The notes beneath the pieces are model-generated. The model saw only the letters and a program-made list of their open reading frames with translations. It was not told the DNA's origin and searched no databases. The translations under genes and the position numbers were made by a program. Source: Methylobacterium sp. E-045 (GTDB taxonomy: Bacteria; Pseudomonadota; Alphaproteobacteria; Rhizobiales; Beijerinckiaceae). From it: a stretch of DNA of 41,977 bases. Shown here one piece after another: positions 8,406 through 17,596 of the stretch. Every line of letters starts with the position of its first letter. The stretch's first letter is position 1. The stretch is taken from contig NZ_JAKSYE010000035.1 in NCBI RefSeq assembly GCF_022829685.1, positions 1 through 41,977 of the forward strand, written 5' to 3'.

Positions 8406-8702
8406 GGCCGTTCCTCAGGATCCGGAGGCGGTGGACAGCCGAGATCATCTCGCCGTGCCATGCCCAGGTCTAAGCCGCGCCGGCCGGGAAATCCAGGGTC
8501 GATCCCGCGTCGCAGCACGTCCCGGTTGGCGCTCTTCGAGAGGAGGCCGCGATCGAGAATTCCCGGACACGCATGCCGGGGGCTCGCTTCGCTCGTCTGG
8601 CGAACCGCCACCCGCCGTCGATCGAGGACAGAGACCTCGGGGTCGGGTCTCCGTTCGACATGCAAGCCCGCTCGGGTGCCCGATCCCGACCCAACGGACT
8701 CG
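8406..8702. other. Non-coding spacer between SDR and HxlR genes
   Basis: No gene is supported here on either strand. There are GC-rich inverted repeats, including GGGTCGGG near 8640 facing CCCGATCCCGACCC near 8680, and CCCGG...CCGGG around 8565-8585. These may terminate the minus-strand HxlR transcript. The spacer must also contain the promoter of the SDR gene if that gene is not read through. Confidence 0.5.
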
Positions 8703-9176
8703 TCAGGTGACGTCCGGCTTCTCCACACGCGTGTCACACCAGCCGAGACGACGATCATCGGCGGATCGCAGGACGAGTCGAGCGACCGGAGCCCCTGCGT
8801 CACGGTCGACCAGGCGGGACCGGGGATCGTTCGGTTCATAAAGATGAGCCTCGCCCCACTGTCGGAGCGCGACGACGACGAGGAACAGGCCGCGCCCCTT
8901 CTCCGTCAGGACGTATTCCCGGTAGGCGGTTCCGTCCGAGGCGGGCGCCGTCTCCAGAATACCCCGTTCGGTCAGGTGGCGAAGGCGGGACGCCAGCATC
9001 CCCTTGGCGATGCCGAGACCGCTCTGGAACTCATTGAAGCGCGTCGTTCCGTCGAAGGCATCGCGGAGGATCAGCAGGGACCACCAGTCGCCGATGACAT
9101 CGAGAGCGCGCGCAACCGGGCACCCGGCGTTCCAGAGGCTGACGCGCTTTGCCACGAAGGTACGTTCCCGCTCCAA
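8703..9176 (-). CDS. HxlR-family transcriptional regulator
   Basis: The 157-residue protein is a winged-helix regulator of the HxlR family: CPVARALDVIGDWWSLLILRDA at about residues 19-40, RFNEFQSGLGIAKGMLASRLRHLTERGILE as the recognition region, and a YVLTEKGRGLF wing. The Cys before PVARAL is conserved in family members that sense reactive electrophiles or oxidants. The start is uncertain: TTG at 9176 gives the full length, while GTG at 9155 gives VAKRVSLWNAGCPV, closer to the usual family start. It is divergent from an MFS exporter, the standard layout for local repressor and target. Confidence 0.9.
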   Translation of the reverse strand: MERERTFVAKRVSLWNAGCPVARALDVIGDWWSLLILRDAFDGTTRFNEFQSGLGIAKGMLASRLRHLTERGILETAPASDGTAYREYVLTEKGRGLFLVVVALRQWGEAHLYEPNDPRSRLVDRDAGAPVARLVLRSADDRRLGWCDTRVEKPDVT

Positions 9177-9178
9177 TC

Positions 9179-9224
9179 TGGTCTCAATTTAGAACTGGAA
9201 TGCGCCGATCACAAGTGGTCTCAA
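9179..9224. promoter_or_regulatory. Operator-like repeats in the HxlR/MFS divergent region
   Basis: The 9-mer TGGTCTCAA occurs at 9179-9187 and again at 9216-9224, 37 bp start to start. The second copy sits in a near-palindrome, TGGT-N10-ACCA, and the first is followed by a related GAACTGG. Both copies lie in the 84-bp gap between the two divergent starts, so this is a good candidate binding site for the HxlR protein. Inferred from position and repetition only. Confidence 0.5.
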
Positions 9225-9260
9225 GATGAAACCAGATCGACGATCATCGACGGGACCGCC

Positions 9261-10478
9261 ATGCCGCACGGACAAGATGGACGGATCGCTCCGGCGCCGG
9301 AAGGACGACTGCCCAAGACGACGATCCTGATTTTCGCAGCCGCCGCCGGCTTGAGTGTCGCGAACATCTACTATGCCCAGCCCCTGCTCGATGCGATGGC
9401 GCGGGAGTTCGAGATTTCGCCTGCCGCGATCGGGCTCGTGGTGACCCTGACCCAGATCGGCTACGGGCTGGGCTTGATCTTCCTTGTGCCGCTCGGCGAT
9501 CTCGTCGATCGCCGTCGCCTCATTCTCGGCCAGGGGATCTTGTCGGTCCTCGCGCTGGTGGCGGTGGCCACGGCCCAAACCGGAGCGATCCTGTTCGCCG
9601 GCATGGCGGCGGTCGGGCTGCTCGCCGTCGTGGTTCAGGTTCTGGTCGCGTTCGCGGCGACGCTCGCGGCACCGGCCGAACGAGGCCGGGTGGTGGGTAC
9701 GGTCACGAGCGGCATCGTGATCGGCATCCTCGCGGCGCGCTTCGCGGCCGGGCTACTGGCCGATGTCGGTGGCTGGCGAGCGGTCTATCTGGTCTCCGCA
9801 CTCCTGTCGCTCGCCCTCGTCGTCCTGCTCGTGCGTGTCCTGCCGCGGCACCGGATCCCGGCCGGCACCGGCAGCTATGCCGCCGCCCTCCGCTCCGTCC
9901 CCATCCTATTTCTCAGCGAGCCGGTCCTGCTGGTTCGCGGTGTCCTCGGGCTGCTGATCTTCGCGTCCTTCAGCGCGTTCTGGACCGCGCTGGTGCTGCC
10001 GCTCAGTGCCCCGCCCTTCTCCTACTCCCATAGCCGGATCGGCCTGTTCGGCCTCGTCGGCTTGGCGGGGGCGATGGCCGCGACGGGTGCCGGACGGCTT
10101 GCGGACCGGGGTCATGGTCAATGGACGACGGGAGCGTCTCTCCTTCTTCTGCTTGCATCGTGGGTGCCGATTGCCCTGCTGCCGGTGTCGATTCCGGGCC
10201 TCCTCTTCGGCGTCGTCCTGCTCGATCTCGCCGTGCAGGCCGTTCACGTCACGAACCAGAGCCTCATCGTCGCCCTGCGTCCCGAAGCCAGCAGCCGGCT
10301 CATCGGCGGCTACATGGTGTTCTATTCAGTAGGCAGCGCCCTCGGCGCCGCTGCTGCCACGGCCATCCATGCCCGTGCCGGCTGGCCCGGCGTCTCGGTC
10401 CTCGGAGCGACGTTCAGCGCCGCAGCCTTGCTGACGTGGGCGCTCACCGTGCGCTCGGTGCGGACATGTCGAACATAA
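9261..10478 (+). CDS. MFS transporter (drug exporter type)
   Basis: The 405-residue protein has about 12 hydrophobic segments and the MFS loop motif GDLVDRRRLIL between TM2 and TM3, with a second-half counterpart GRLADRGHGQW. The opening ILIFAAAAGLSVANIYYAQPLLDAM is characteristic of DHA1-type exporters of the YgaY/YybF kind. It probably exports small molecules by proton antiport across the inner membrane; the substrate is unknown. The ATG at 9261 follows GACGGGACC. The divergent HxlR gene probably represses it. Reading further upstream in frame gives no MFS-like sequence, so longer starts are rejected. Confidence 0.9.
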   Translation: MPHGQDGRIAPAPEGRLPKTTILIFAAAAGLSVANIYYAQPLLDAMAREFEISPAAIGLVVTLTQIGYGLGLIFLVPLGDLVDRRRLILGQGILSVLALVAVATAQTGAILFAGMAAVGLLAVVVQVLVAFAATLAAPAERGRVVGTVTSGIVIGILAARFAAGLLADVGGWRAVYLVSALLSLALVVLLVRVLPRHRIPAGTGSYAAALRSVPILFLSEPVLLVRGVLGLLIFASFSAFWTALVLPLSAPPFSYSHSRIGLFGLVGLAGAMAATGAGRLADRGHGQWTTGASLLLLLASWVPIALLPVSIPGLLFGVVLLDLAVQAVHVTNQSLIVALRPEASSRLIGGYMVFYSVGSALGAAAATAIHARAGWPGVSVLGATFSAAALLTWALTVRSVRTCRT

Positions 10479-10658
10479 CGCGGTGACACAACCGGAACGG
10501 CCCTCCATCCTCGATCGTCGCGGAGGTCGGCCGGTCCGCTCAACCCTCCGAGGCGACGTTCCGCCCGCATGTCCGGCGGACACACACGGGGCCGACGTGA
10601 CGTCCTCCGTTCCGTGACGCCGGATCCCCGGGCTTTCTCGGCGCGATGCCCCGTTCCG

Positions 10659-11324
10659 TCACGGATAGAGTCTCGCCCCGCTCCAGCCGCCGCCGGCCCT
10701 GGTGAAGCGGACGCGGTCGTGGAGGCGGAACGGCCCGTCCTGCCAGAACTCGATCGAGACCGGGGCGATGCGGAACCCGGTCCAGTTCTCCGGGCGCGGC
10801 ACCGGCTGGTCCTCGTAGCGGGCCGCCAGGGCGGCGACCTCCGCTTCCAGGGTGGCGCGGTCGGCCAGCGGCCGCGACTGGCGGCTGGCATGGGCGCCGA
10901 TCCGGCTCTCGCGGCGGCGGCTCGCGAAATAGGCGTCCGCCTCCTCGAGCGACACGTGGCTCACGGGTCCGCGCGCGCGGACCTGCCGGCGCAGGCTCTT
11001 CCAATGCAGGACGAGGGCCGCCTGCGGGTTCTGCGCCAGTTCCTCGCCCTTGGCGGAATCGACATTGGTGTAGAAGACGAAGCCGCGCTCGTCGGCGCCC
11101 TTGAGCAGGACCATGCGCACGTCGGGCAGGCCGTCGGAGCCGGCCGTGGCAAGCGCCATGGCGTTGGGATCCTCGGGCTCCGCGCGCTCGGCCTCCCCCA
11201 TCCAGGCGGCGAACAACCCCCAGGGGTCTGTGGACAGCGTGAAGTCTCCACCGGCCCCAAGGGAGGAGGAGGCGGGTGAGACAGCGCCGGACGGGGCCGG
11301 CTCATCGATCCTTAACCGATCCAA
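10659..11324 (-). CDS. pdxH: Pyridoxamine 5'-phosphate oxidase
   Basis: The protein aligns throughout with Pdx[33 protein letters not shown] (FMN binding), [40 protein letters not shown], and the family-typical end [10 protein letters not shown]...WSGARLYP. It makes pyridoxal 5'-phosphate from the pyridoxamine or pyridoxine phosphate using FMN and oxygen. I favour the TTG at 11324 (221 residues), which has AGGA eight bases upstream and gives a normal length; no in-frame ATG exists before the conserved core except far upstream. It is divergent from the lipoprotein gene. Confidence 0.93.
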   Translation of the reverse strand: MDRLRIDEPAPSGAVSPASSSLGAGGDFTLSTDPWGLFAAWMGEAERAEPEDPNAMALATAGSDGLPDVRMVLLKGADERGFVFYTNVDSAKGEELAQNPQAALVLHWKSLRRQVRARGPVSHVSLEEADAYFASRRRESRIGAHASRQSRPLADRATLEAEVAALAARYEDQPVPRPENWTGFRIAPVSIEFWQDGPFRLHDRVRFTRAGGGWSGARLYP

Positions 11325-11414
11325 GGCGTAATCCTGTGAGTGAGATCCGGGTCGGGGGCACCGACGTGGGACACGATTTGTCGTCGTTCGAGTCACGTCG
11401 TGAGAACAGGTGTA

Positions 11415-11942
11415 ATGCGTCGGAGCGAGAGTAAAGCCCAACCCGTCTCAAGCCGTGCCGTCGTCGCACCTCGTCCCGCCCGCGCCCGGTACGCGGCGGT
11501 GCTGGCGTCGGGCAGCGTGGCCCTGGCCTTGTCGCTCGCCGGCTGCGGCATTCCGATCCTCACCTTCCAGAGCGAGGGCAAGGCAGAGCCGGACGTGACG
11601 GTCCCCGAGCCCCTGGTGACGGGCAGCATCGACAAGCGTCCGAAGAGCTTCGGCGGCGAGATGTCCGACGAGGATTGGCGCCGGGCGCACGCGGCCCTGG
11701 CGGTGGCCCTCGATCCGCAGGGCAACGGCCGCCCGGTGAAATGGGACAACCCGGATTCGTCCCTGCGCGGATCGATCAGCCCGACGGGCCTTCCCTATGT
11801 CGCCAACGACCTGATCTGCCGGGATTTCCTCGCTTCCGTCATCGCGCCCGCGCGCAGTCGTTTCGTGCGCGGCACGGGCTGCAAGCCTTCGGGGGGCGAA
11901 TGGGAACTGACCCGTATCCGCATGGCCAAGGCGAAGGCCTGA
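11415..11942 (+). CDS. Outer-membrane lipoprotein, 17 kDa surface antigen-like
   Basis: The 175-residue product starts with a basic, Ala-rich leader and a hydrophobic stretch ending in a lipobox, LSLAGC, with the lipidated Cys at about residue 44. After a linker with VTGSIDKRP the C-terminal domain reads [25 protein letters not shown] and [16 protein letters not shown]. This resembles the RT0821/Lpp0805 (17 kDa antigen) surface family seen across alphaproteobacteria. Function is unknown; an envelope-structural role is usual to assume. The two cysteines of the C-terminal domain may pair. The start at 11415 is preferred over 11340 because it places the signal peptide closer to the N-terminus. 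Confidence 0.75.
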   Translation: MRRSESKAQPVSSRAVVAPRPARARYAAVLASGSVALALSLAGCGIPILTFQSEGKAEPDVTVPEPLVTGSIDKRPKSFGGEMSDEDWRRAHAALAVALDPQGNGRPVKWDNPDSSLRGSISPTGLPYVANDLICRDFLASVIAPARSRFVRGTGCKPSGGEWELTRIRMAKAKA

Positions 11943-12123
11943 GGTCACGATCGTGCCGCCTATGGGATCGTCCGGCGGGCCAACGGGTTGACGCCTGGAT
12001 CGAACCGTCGAATCCTGCTGGACGACCGTTGCAGAGAAGCAACAGCCATTCCACATAGCAGAAGACTTCGACAGGGGCGGGCATGAGCCCGGCCCCGTGC
12101 GGCACCGAGACCGATATCAGACG

Positions 12124-13059
12124 ATGCGCAATCCCTACGACGTGCTGGGTGTGACCAAGGGCGCCAGCGAGGCCGACATCAAGAAAGCCTATCGCAAGCT
12201 CGCCAAGGCCTACCACCCCGACACCAACAAGAACGACGCCAAGGCCAAGGACCGTTTCTCGGAGGCCAACAGCGCCTATGAGATCCTCGGCGATGCGGGC
12301 AAGCGCGCCCAGTTCGACCGTGGCGAGATCGATGCCGACGGCAAGCCCCGCGCACCGGCCGGCTTCGATGGGTTCGGCGGTTTCGGCGGCGGCCCGGGCG
12401 GCGCCCGCTCCGCCGGGTTCGACTTCGAGGGCGCGGCGCGCAATCGGGCGGGCGGCGGCGGGATCGGCGAGGACATCTTCTCCCACCTGTTCGGCGACAC
12501 GTTCCGGGGCGGTGCCGGTCCGGGCGCCAGGGGGCCGATGAAGGGCGAGGATCTCGCGGCCGAGCTGTCCGTGACCCTGGAGCAGGTGGCGAGCGAGGAG
12601 AAGCTGCGGATCTCGCTCGGCTCGCGCGACGTGGACGTGGTGATCCCCAAGGGCGTGGTGGACGGGCAGACCATCCGCCTGCGCGGCCTCGGAAGCCCGG
12701 GCGGCCCGCGCTCCTCGCCGGGCGACGCCCTCCTGACCATCCGCATCCTGCCGCATCCGCGCTTCACCCTGGATGGGGCGGACCTGCGCACCTCCGTGGA
12801 CCTCCCCCTCGAGGATGCCATCCTCGGAGGCCCGATCCGGGTGCCGACGCTCACCGGCCCGGTGGAGATGCGCGTGCCCCCCATGACGAGTTCGGGCCGG
12901 ACCTTCCGCCTCAAGGGCAAGGGCCTGCCGAAGAAGGACGGCAGCCGCGGCGACCTGTTCGCCACCACGGCGATTTCGCTGCCCGCCGGCGAGGACGAGG
13001 CCCTTCTCGCCTATGCCAACGGGCGCCGGGCGGCGCGCGCCGGTTCTGGACAGGCGTAG
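12124..13059 (+). CDS. DnaJ/CbpA-type co-chaperone
   Basis: The 311-residue protein has an N-terminal J domain (residues 1-65) with the HPD motif in AYHPDTNK, a Gly/Phe-rich linker (about 80-150), and two C-terminal peptide-binding domains ([17 protein letters not shown]..., IRLRGLG, and [13 protein letters not shown]...FRLKGKGLP). The cysteine-rich zinc finger of DnaJ is absent, so this is a class II (CbpA-like) co-chaperone that stimulates DnaK. The ATG at 12124 begins right at the J domain. It lies 115 bp before fabI on the same strand. Confidence 0.9.
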   Translation: MRNPYDVLGVTKGASEADIKKAYRKLAKAYHPDTNKNDAKAKDRFSEANSAYEILGDAGKRAQFDRGEIDADGKPRAPAGFDGFGGFGGGPGGARSAGFDFEGAARNRAGGGGIGEDIFSHLFGDTFRGGAGPGARGPMKGEDLAAELSVTLEQVASEEKLRISLGSRDVDVVIPKGVVDGQTIRLRGLGSPGGPRSSPGDALLTIRILPHPRFTLDGADLRTSVDLPLEDAILGGPIRVPTLTGPVEMRVPPMTSSGRTFRLKGKGLPKKDGSRGDLFATTAISLPAGEDEALLAYANGRRAARAGSGQA

Positions 13060-13173
13060 GCGCGGACTTCCGTCCCCGGCGCACCTCCGCTAAGGATGCC
13101 TCGGCGCGAGCGCTTCCCCCCAGGTCCGGACGGGTCCGCTCCGGCGCGCGACGGCCTCTGGCTCAGGTGACTC

Positions 13174-14019
13174 ATGGCGGACACGAACCCGGTACACGAT
13201 CACGTCGGCGGCCTGCTCGCCGGGAAATGCGGTCTGGTGCTCGGTGTCGCCAACAACCGGTCCATCGCCTGGGGCATCGCCAAGAGCGCCCATGCCCACG
13301 GCGCCAAGCTCGCCTTCAGCTACCAGGGCGATGCCCTGAAGAAGCGGGTCGAGCCCCTGGCGCGCGAACTCGACGCCCATGTGGTGGGCCATTGCGACGT
13401 CACCGACGGCGCCTCCATCGACGCGGTCTTCGCCGAAGCCGGCCGCGTCTTCCCGCAGGGGATCGACTTCGTCGTCCATTGCATCGCCTTCTCCGACAAG
13501 GACGAGCTGACCGGCCGCTACGTCGAGACCTCGGAGGCGAACTTCACCAAGTCGCTGATGATCTCGTGCTACTCGTTCACGGCGGTGGCTCAGCGGGCCG
13601 AGAAGCTGATGCCCAACGGTGGCTCGCTCCTGACGCTCACCTATTACGGCGCCGAGAAGTGGATGCCGCATTACAACGTGATGGGCGTCGCCAAGGCGGC
13701 GCTGGAAGCCTCCGTGCGCTATCTCGCTGCCGATCTCGGACCCTCGAAGATCCGCGTCAACGCGATCTCGGCCGGCCCGATCAAGACGCTGGCCGCCTCC
13801 GGCATCGGCGACTTCCGCTACATCCTCAAGTGGAACGAGTACAACGCCCCCCTGCGGCGCACGGTGACCATCGAGGAGGTCGGCGAGACCGCCTCCTACC
13901 TCATCTCCGACATGTCGCGGGGCATGACCGGCGAAATCCTCCATGTGGATGCCGGTTACCACGTGGTCGGCATGAAGAACCCGGACGCGCCGGATCTCAG
14001 GCTCGACAGCAAGGAGTGA
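13174..14019 (+). CDS. fabI: Enoyl-[acyl-carrier-protein] reductase (NADH)
   Basis: The 281-residue protein is a FabI-type divergent SDR. It has GLVLGVANNRSIAWGIAKS as the FabI-specific nucleotide-binding segment, a CDVTDGASID strand, HCIAFSDKDELTGRY, and the catalytic YNVMGVAK (Tyr-X6-Lys). NAISAGPIKTLAASGIGDF follows. It performs the last reduction in each fatty acid elongation cycle and is the target class of triclosan and isoniazid. The substrate-loop and C-terminal DAGYHVVGM segments are intact. The neighbours (a DnaJ-like gene and a membrane protein) give no extra hint; transcription may start in the 114 bp before it. Confidence 0.95.
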   Translation: MADTNPVHDHVGGLLAGKCGLVLGVANNRSIAWGIAKSAHAHGAKLAFSYQGDALKKRVEPLARELDAHVVGHCDVTDGASIDAVFAEAGRVFPQGIDFVVHCIAFSDKDELTGRYVETSEANFTKSLMISCYSFTAVAQRAEKLMPNGGSLLTLTYYGAEKWMPHYNVMGVAKAALEASVRYLAADLGPSKIRVNAISAGPIKTLAASGIGDFRYILKWNEYNAPLRRTVTIEEVGETASYLISDMSRGMTGEILHVDAGYHVVGMKNPDAPDLRLDSKE

Positions 14020-14118
14020 GGCGGGCCGCGTGCGGCAGCGCGCCGCGCCGGCGGGCCCCGGCCGATAAGGCGAAGGGCCGACCCGCTCCGGGGCCGCGCC
14101 GCGCCGAGGCCCCGCCCC

Positions 14119-15174
14119 ATGAAGATCCGCCCCGCTTTTGATGATGCGGCCGCCGCCGGGATCATCACCGCCGAACAGGCACGCGCGCTGACCGCCTTCT
14201 ATGCCGGGCGGCCGGGGCGGGGGGCGGCCTTCGATCTCGCCCATTTCGATCTTGCTCACGTGCTCTGGTATGCCGGGGCCCTGGTGGTCATCGGCGCCAT
14301 GGGCCTGTTCTCGACCCTCGCCTTCGGGATGATGGGCGGACCGGCCCTCACCGCCACCGCCCTGATCTACGCGTTCGCCTTCGCCGCCGCCGGGCGGCAC
14401 CTTCGCCGCGCACACGACCTGCCGGTCCCCGGCGGCCTCCTCATCGCCTGCGCCGTGGCCATGACGCCGCTTGCCGTCTACGGCCTGCAGGAGAGCTGGG
14501 GCTGGGGCGAGCAGGGCCGGCCGGGCGCCTATCGCGACGTCTTCACCTGGATCAAGGGCGGGTGGGTGCCCATGGAAGCGGCGACCCTCGTGGCCTCGGC
14601 CATCGCCCTGCGCGCCACGCGCTTCGGCTTCATCACCCTGATCGCGGCGGTCGCCCTGTGGTTCCTGTCCATGGATATCGGCGTCTGGGCCACGGGCCCG
14701 TATCTCGACTGGGAGACCCGCCGGACGATCTCGCTCTGGTTCGGCCTCGGCCTCATCGCCTTCGCCTGGGCGGTGGACCTGCGCCAGAACCGGACGGATT
14801 ACGCGTTCTGGCTCCATCTCGCCGGCATCCTCACCTTCTGGGGCGCCCTGACGTGGCAATCGTCCGACAGCGAGATGGCGAAGGCGCTCTATGCCCTGAT
14901 GAACGTCGCGCTTATCGGCTTCGCCATCTTCCTCTCGCGGCGGATCTACGCGGTGTTCGGCGCCATCGGCGTGGCGCTCTATCTCGGTGATCTGGCGAAC
15001 CGGGTCTTCAGGGACTCGCTGTTCTTCCCCTTCGCCCTGTCGCTCATCGGTCTCGCCCTCATCGGCCTCGGTCTCCTCTACCAGCGCCATGCCGACAGGA
15101 TCGGCGGGGCGATGATGCGGTCGCTGCCGGAATCTCTCCGGCGCATGCGGCCGGACCACGCCGACAGGGCATGA
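14119..15174 (+). CDS. DUF2157-like multi-pass membrane protein
   Basis: The 351-residue protein has a soluble N-terminal stretch (FDDAAAAGIITAEQARALTAFY), a helical domain seen at the start of DUF2157-type proteins, then roughly nine hydrophobic segments, starting with VLWYAGALVVIGAMGLFS. Charged, Trp-rich loops separate them (ESWGWGEQGR, ATGPYLDWETRR). No transport or catalytic motif is recognised. The function is unknown. It is separated from fabI by 99 bp of very GC-rich sequence and converges on the ATPase gene with only 12 bp between stops. Confidence 0.7.
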   Translation: MKIRPAFDDAAAAGIITAEQARALTAFYAGRPGRGAAFDLAHFDLAHVLWYAGALVVIGAMGLFSTLAFGMMGGPALTATALIYAFAFAAAGRHLRRAHDLPVPGGLLIACAVAMTPLAVYGLQESWGWGEQGRPGAYRDVFTWIKGGWVPMEAATLVASAIALRATRFGFITLIAAVALWFLSMDIGVWATGPYLDWETRRTISLWFGLGLIAFAWAVDLRQNRTDYAFWLHLAGILTFWGALTWQSSDSEMAKALYALMNVALIGFAIFLSRRIYAVFGAIGVALYLGDLANRVFRDSLFFPFALSLIGLALIGLGLLYQRHADRIGGAMMRSLPESLRRMRPDHADRA

Positions 15175-15186
15175 TGAACCCCGTCC

Positions 15187-16341
15187 TCAGGCGTCGTCGG
15201 CCTCCCCGAACTCTCCCGACAGCGTGAGCCCGTCGATCCAGGTCGCCCCCTCCCGCTTGACCACCCGGCGGGGCGACACGCCGCCGTGACCCGCAATCGC
15301 GTCGGCCAGCCGCTCCGAATGGGTCACCAGCCAGACCTGGCTCCGCCGCGAGGCCTTGACGATCATCCGCGCCAGGGGATCGAGCAGGTCCGGGTGGAGG
15401 CTCGTCTCCGGTTCGTTGAGGGCGATGAAGGGCGGGAGCCGGTAGGCGAGGAGGGCTCCGGCGAGGGCGAGGTAGCGAAGCGTGCCGTCCGACAGTTCGG
15501 CGGCGTCGAACACGCGCTTGGGATAGTCGGGAAAGACCATCCCGAAGCTCGCCTCGCGGCCCGGCGACGGGATCACGAGATGCGCGCCGGGAAAGGCATC
15601 GGCCACCGCCGCGTCGAGATCGACGGTGTCCTCGCGGATGTGCCGGAGGGTGGCGAACACGGCGGCGAGATCCGATCCGTCCGACGACAGGGTCGGCGTG
15701 GTGACGGCGAGGCAGGGCCGGCGGAGAGCCGAGGCCGCGTCGGTGCGGAAGTCATGATGGAAGCGCCAATCCAGCAGCGTGCGACGGACGAGATGCAGTT
15801 CCGGAAACGCCACCGCGTCCTGAAGTGCCGCGAGCGCGGTTTCGGTGGCGAGGAGACTCGTGCCGAAGGCGCGCTTGCGGCCGTCTTCGCCGCGCACGAA
15901 CCCGGAAGGCCCATCGCGCTCGAGCATGACCGCCGGCCGCCGGCCCGACAGGACGGTGAGCCGCTCCCGCTTGATCTGCGGTTCGAGCAGGAAGGCGGCT
16001 CCGCTGGGGCCCAGCTCCGACCGGGGGACAAGGCCGACCTCGATCTCGTACCGGTAAGCGACGGACGCGGCTTCGTCGCCGAGTTCGACGGACCATCCCA
16101 CCCGCACCGGCCCCTTGCCGCTGCGGGGTCCGGCCCAGATGACAGAGTCCATCCCGCCTTCCGCCGCGAGATCACGTACCAGCGTGCCGGCGGCGGCCGC
16201 CTGCAGGCGTTCGAGCGCCCGGTAGAGGTTGGTCTTGCCGACACCGTTGCCACCGATGAAGACCGAGAGGGCATCAACCGGAAACCGGATGGACCGCAGG
16301 GAGCGGTATCCCGAGGCCGCGACGTCGCGGACGGTCAGCAT
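15187..16341 (-). CDS. RecF/SMC-like AAA ATPase
   Basis: The 384-residue protein is an ABC-type ATPase of the RecF/OLD-like group. It has the Walker A FIGGNGVGKTNLYRA at about residue 30, the signature ELSDGTLRYLALAGALL, a Walker B region FIALNEPETSLHPDLL, and an H-loop WLVTHSERLADAI. The middle section lacks a long coiled coil. There is no TOPRIM domain, so it is not a canonical OLD nuclease; the substrate and partners are unknown. The ATG at 16341 has GGAGAG seven bases upstream, better than the TTG two codons earlier. It lies 83 bp downstream of the PPK2 gene on the same strand. Confidence 0.85.
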   Translation of the reverse strand: MLTVRDVAASGYRSLRSIRFPVDALSVFIGGNGVGKTNLYRALERLQAAAAGTLVRDLAAEGGMDSVIWAGPRSGKGPVRVGWSVELGDEAASVAYRYEIEVGLVPRSELGPSGAAFLLEPQIKRERLTVLSGRRPAVMLERDGPSGFVRGEDGRKRAFGTSLLATETALAALQDAVAFPELHLVRRTLLDWRFHHDFRTDAASALRRPCLAVTTPTLSSDGSDLAAVFATLRHIREDTVDLDAAVADAFPGAHLVIPSPGREASFGMVFPDYPKRVFDAAELSDGTLRYLALAGALLAYRLPPFIALNEPETSLHPDLLDPLARMIVKASRRSQVWLVTHSERLADAIAGHGGVSPRRVVKREGATWIDGLTLSGEFGEADDA

Positions 16342-16424
16342 GCTCAACTCTCCGGCAGACGCCCTGAACGGTCCGAGTCCGGCCGCTCAGGCGTCACGAC
16401 CCATGATAGCAGTCCTGGACCAGA

Positions 16425-17414
16425 TCAATCCGGTACCGTCAGCTTGGCGATGCCCGGCTGAGCGTCCGGATAGCGCGGGTCCATCGCCTCCAGGGTGTTG
16501 GCGATGGTGCGGGCGACGAGGAGGTTGCGGTACCATTTTCGGTTGGCCGGCACCACGTGCCAGGGGGCGTGCGGGGTGGAGCAGCGGCTCAGGGCGTCGG
16601 TGAAGGCGTCCTGATAGGCGTCCCAGGATTGGCGCTCGACGAGGTCGGCCGCATCGAACTTCCAGTGTTTCTCGGGATCGGCGATCCGCGCCTCCAGGCG
16701 CTCCTTCTGCTCGTCCTTCGAGATGTGCAGGAAGAACTTCAGCACGGTGACGCCCGACAGGGTCAGCATCCGCTCGAAATCGTTGATGAGGTCGTAGCGC
16801 GGCCGCCACACGCCCTCCGGCTCCAGGGATTTCACCCGCACCACCAGCACGTCCTCGTAATGGCTGCGGTTGAACACGCCGATCATGCCGCGCCCCGGCA
16901 CCTTGGCGTGGTAGCGCCAGAGGAAGTCGTGGTCGCGCTCCTCCGCGCTCGGAACCTTGAAGGACCAGACCCGGCACCCTTGCGGGTTCACCCCCTCGAA
17001 GACCGAGCGGATGGTGCCGTCCTTGCCGCCGGTATCGATGGCCTGAAGCACCACGAGGAGGCTGCGCCGATGCTCGGCATAGAGCCGCTCCTGCAGGGTC
17101 TGGATGCGGCCATGCTCCACGAGGAGCGCCTGTTTGGACGCCTCCTTGTCGAGCCCGCCATCGGCATCGGCATCGATCGCGGCCAGATCCAACGCCTCGC
17201 CCGGCTGCACCGTGACGATGCCGGCCGCCGCGCAGGAGGCGAGGGCGGCCGTGTCGACCGGGCTTTCGCGCTTGGCATGGCGCATCGCCGAACGGGCCCA
17301 GGCGGCGGAGGAGGGCGGCTTGTCCGAGTCCGGCCGTGGGCTGAGCGGTTTGGGCTTGCGTGTCCTCGCGTCGTTCGATTGGCCCGAATGCCGCTTGCCG
17401 CGCTTCTTCGCCAT
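16425..17414 (-). CDS. Polyphosphate kinase 2 family protein
   Basis: From the ATG at 17414 the product is 329 residues. After a basic N-terminus (AKKRGKRH) comes the single PPK2 domain: LLVVLQAIDTGGKDGTIR is the Walker A-like region, followed by VFEGVNPQGCRVWSFK, DFLWRYHAKVPGRGMIGVFNRSHYEDVLVVRV with the Walker B-like aspartate, FERMLTLSGVTVLKFFLHISKDEQ, and WHVVPANRKWYRN. These enzymes move phosphate between polyphosphate and nucleotides (GDP, ADP or AMP, depending on class); I cannot assign the class with certainty. The upstream in-frame extension to 17513 lacks conserved sequence. Confidence 0.9.
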   Translation of the reverse strand: MAKKRGKRHSGQSNDARTRKPKPLSPRPDSDKPPSSAAWARSAMRHAKRESPVDTAALASCAAAGIVTVQPGEALDLAAIDADADGGLDKEASKQALLVEHGRIQTLQERLYAEHRRSLLVVLQAIDTGGKDGTIRSVFEGVNPQGCRVWSFKVPSAEERDHDFLWRYHAKVPGRGMIGVFNRSHYEDVLVVRVKSLEPEGVWRPRYDLINDFERMLTLSGVTVLKFFLHISKDEQKERLEARIADPEKHWKFDAADLVERQSWDAYQDAFTDALSRCSTPHAPWHVVPANRKWYRNLLVARTIANTLEAMDPRYPDAQPGIAKLTVPD

Positions 17415-17596
17415 GATCACATTCCGCCTTATACGATATTCAATCGATGCCGCGGGCACCGCGCCGGCGCACCGCCTTTCCGGAAAAGCCGTGTGCCGAT
17501 GCCCGTAACGCATGGAGCAACCTTGAGCGCGACAACGACCCGCGGCCTTGGCCGTTCCGGAAAAGCGCCGCGCCCCGCCATGAACGGCCGGCGCCC

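Noticed and set aside
8363..8839. Possible extra gene between SDR and HxlR on the minus strand
   Set aside because: The translation overlaps the HxlR gene in another frame, is low-complexity Arg/Pro/Ser-rich and resembles no family.
7125..9260. The long in-frame region upstream of the MFS start
   Set aside because: It is antisense to the SDR, secreted protein and HxlR genes and has no MFS-like sequence; it is open only because of GC bias.
13090..15159. A 689-codon minus-strand frame across fabI and the DUF2157 gene
   Set aside because: Composition is typical of antisense to GC-rich coding DNA, and both plus-strand genes have clear family features.
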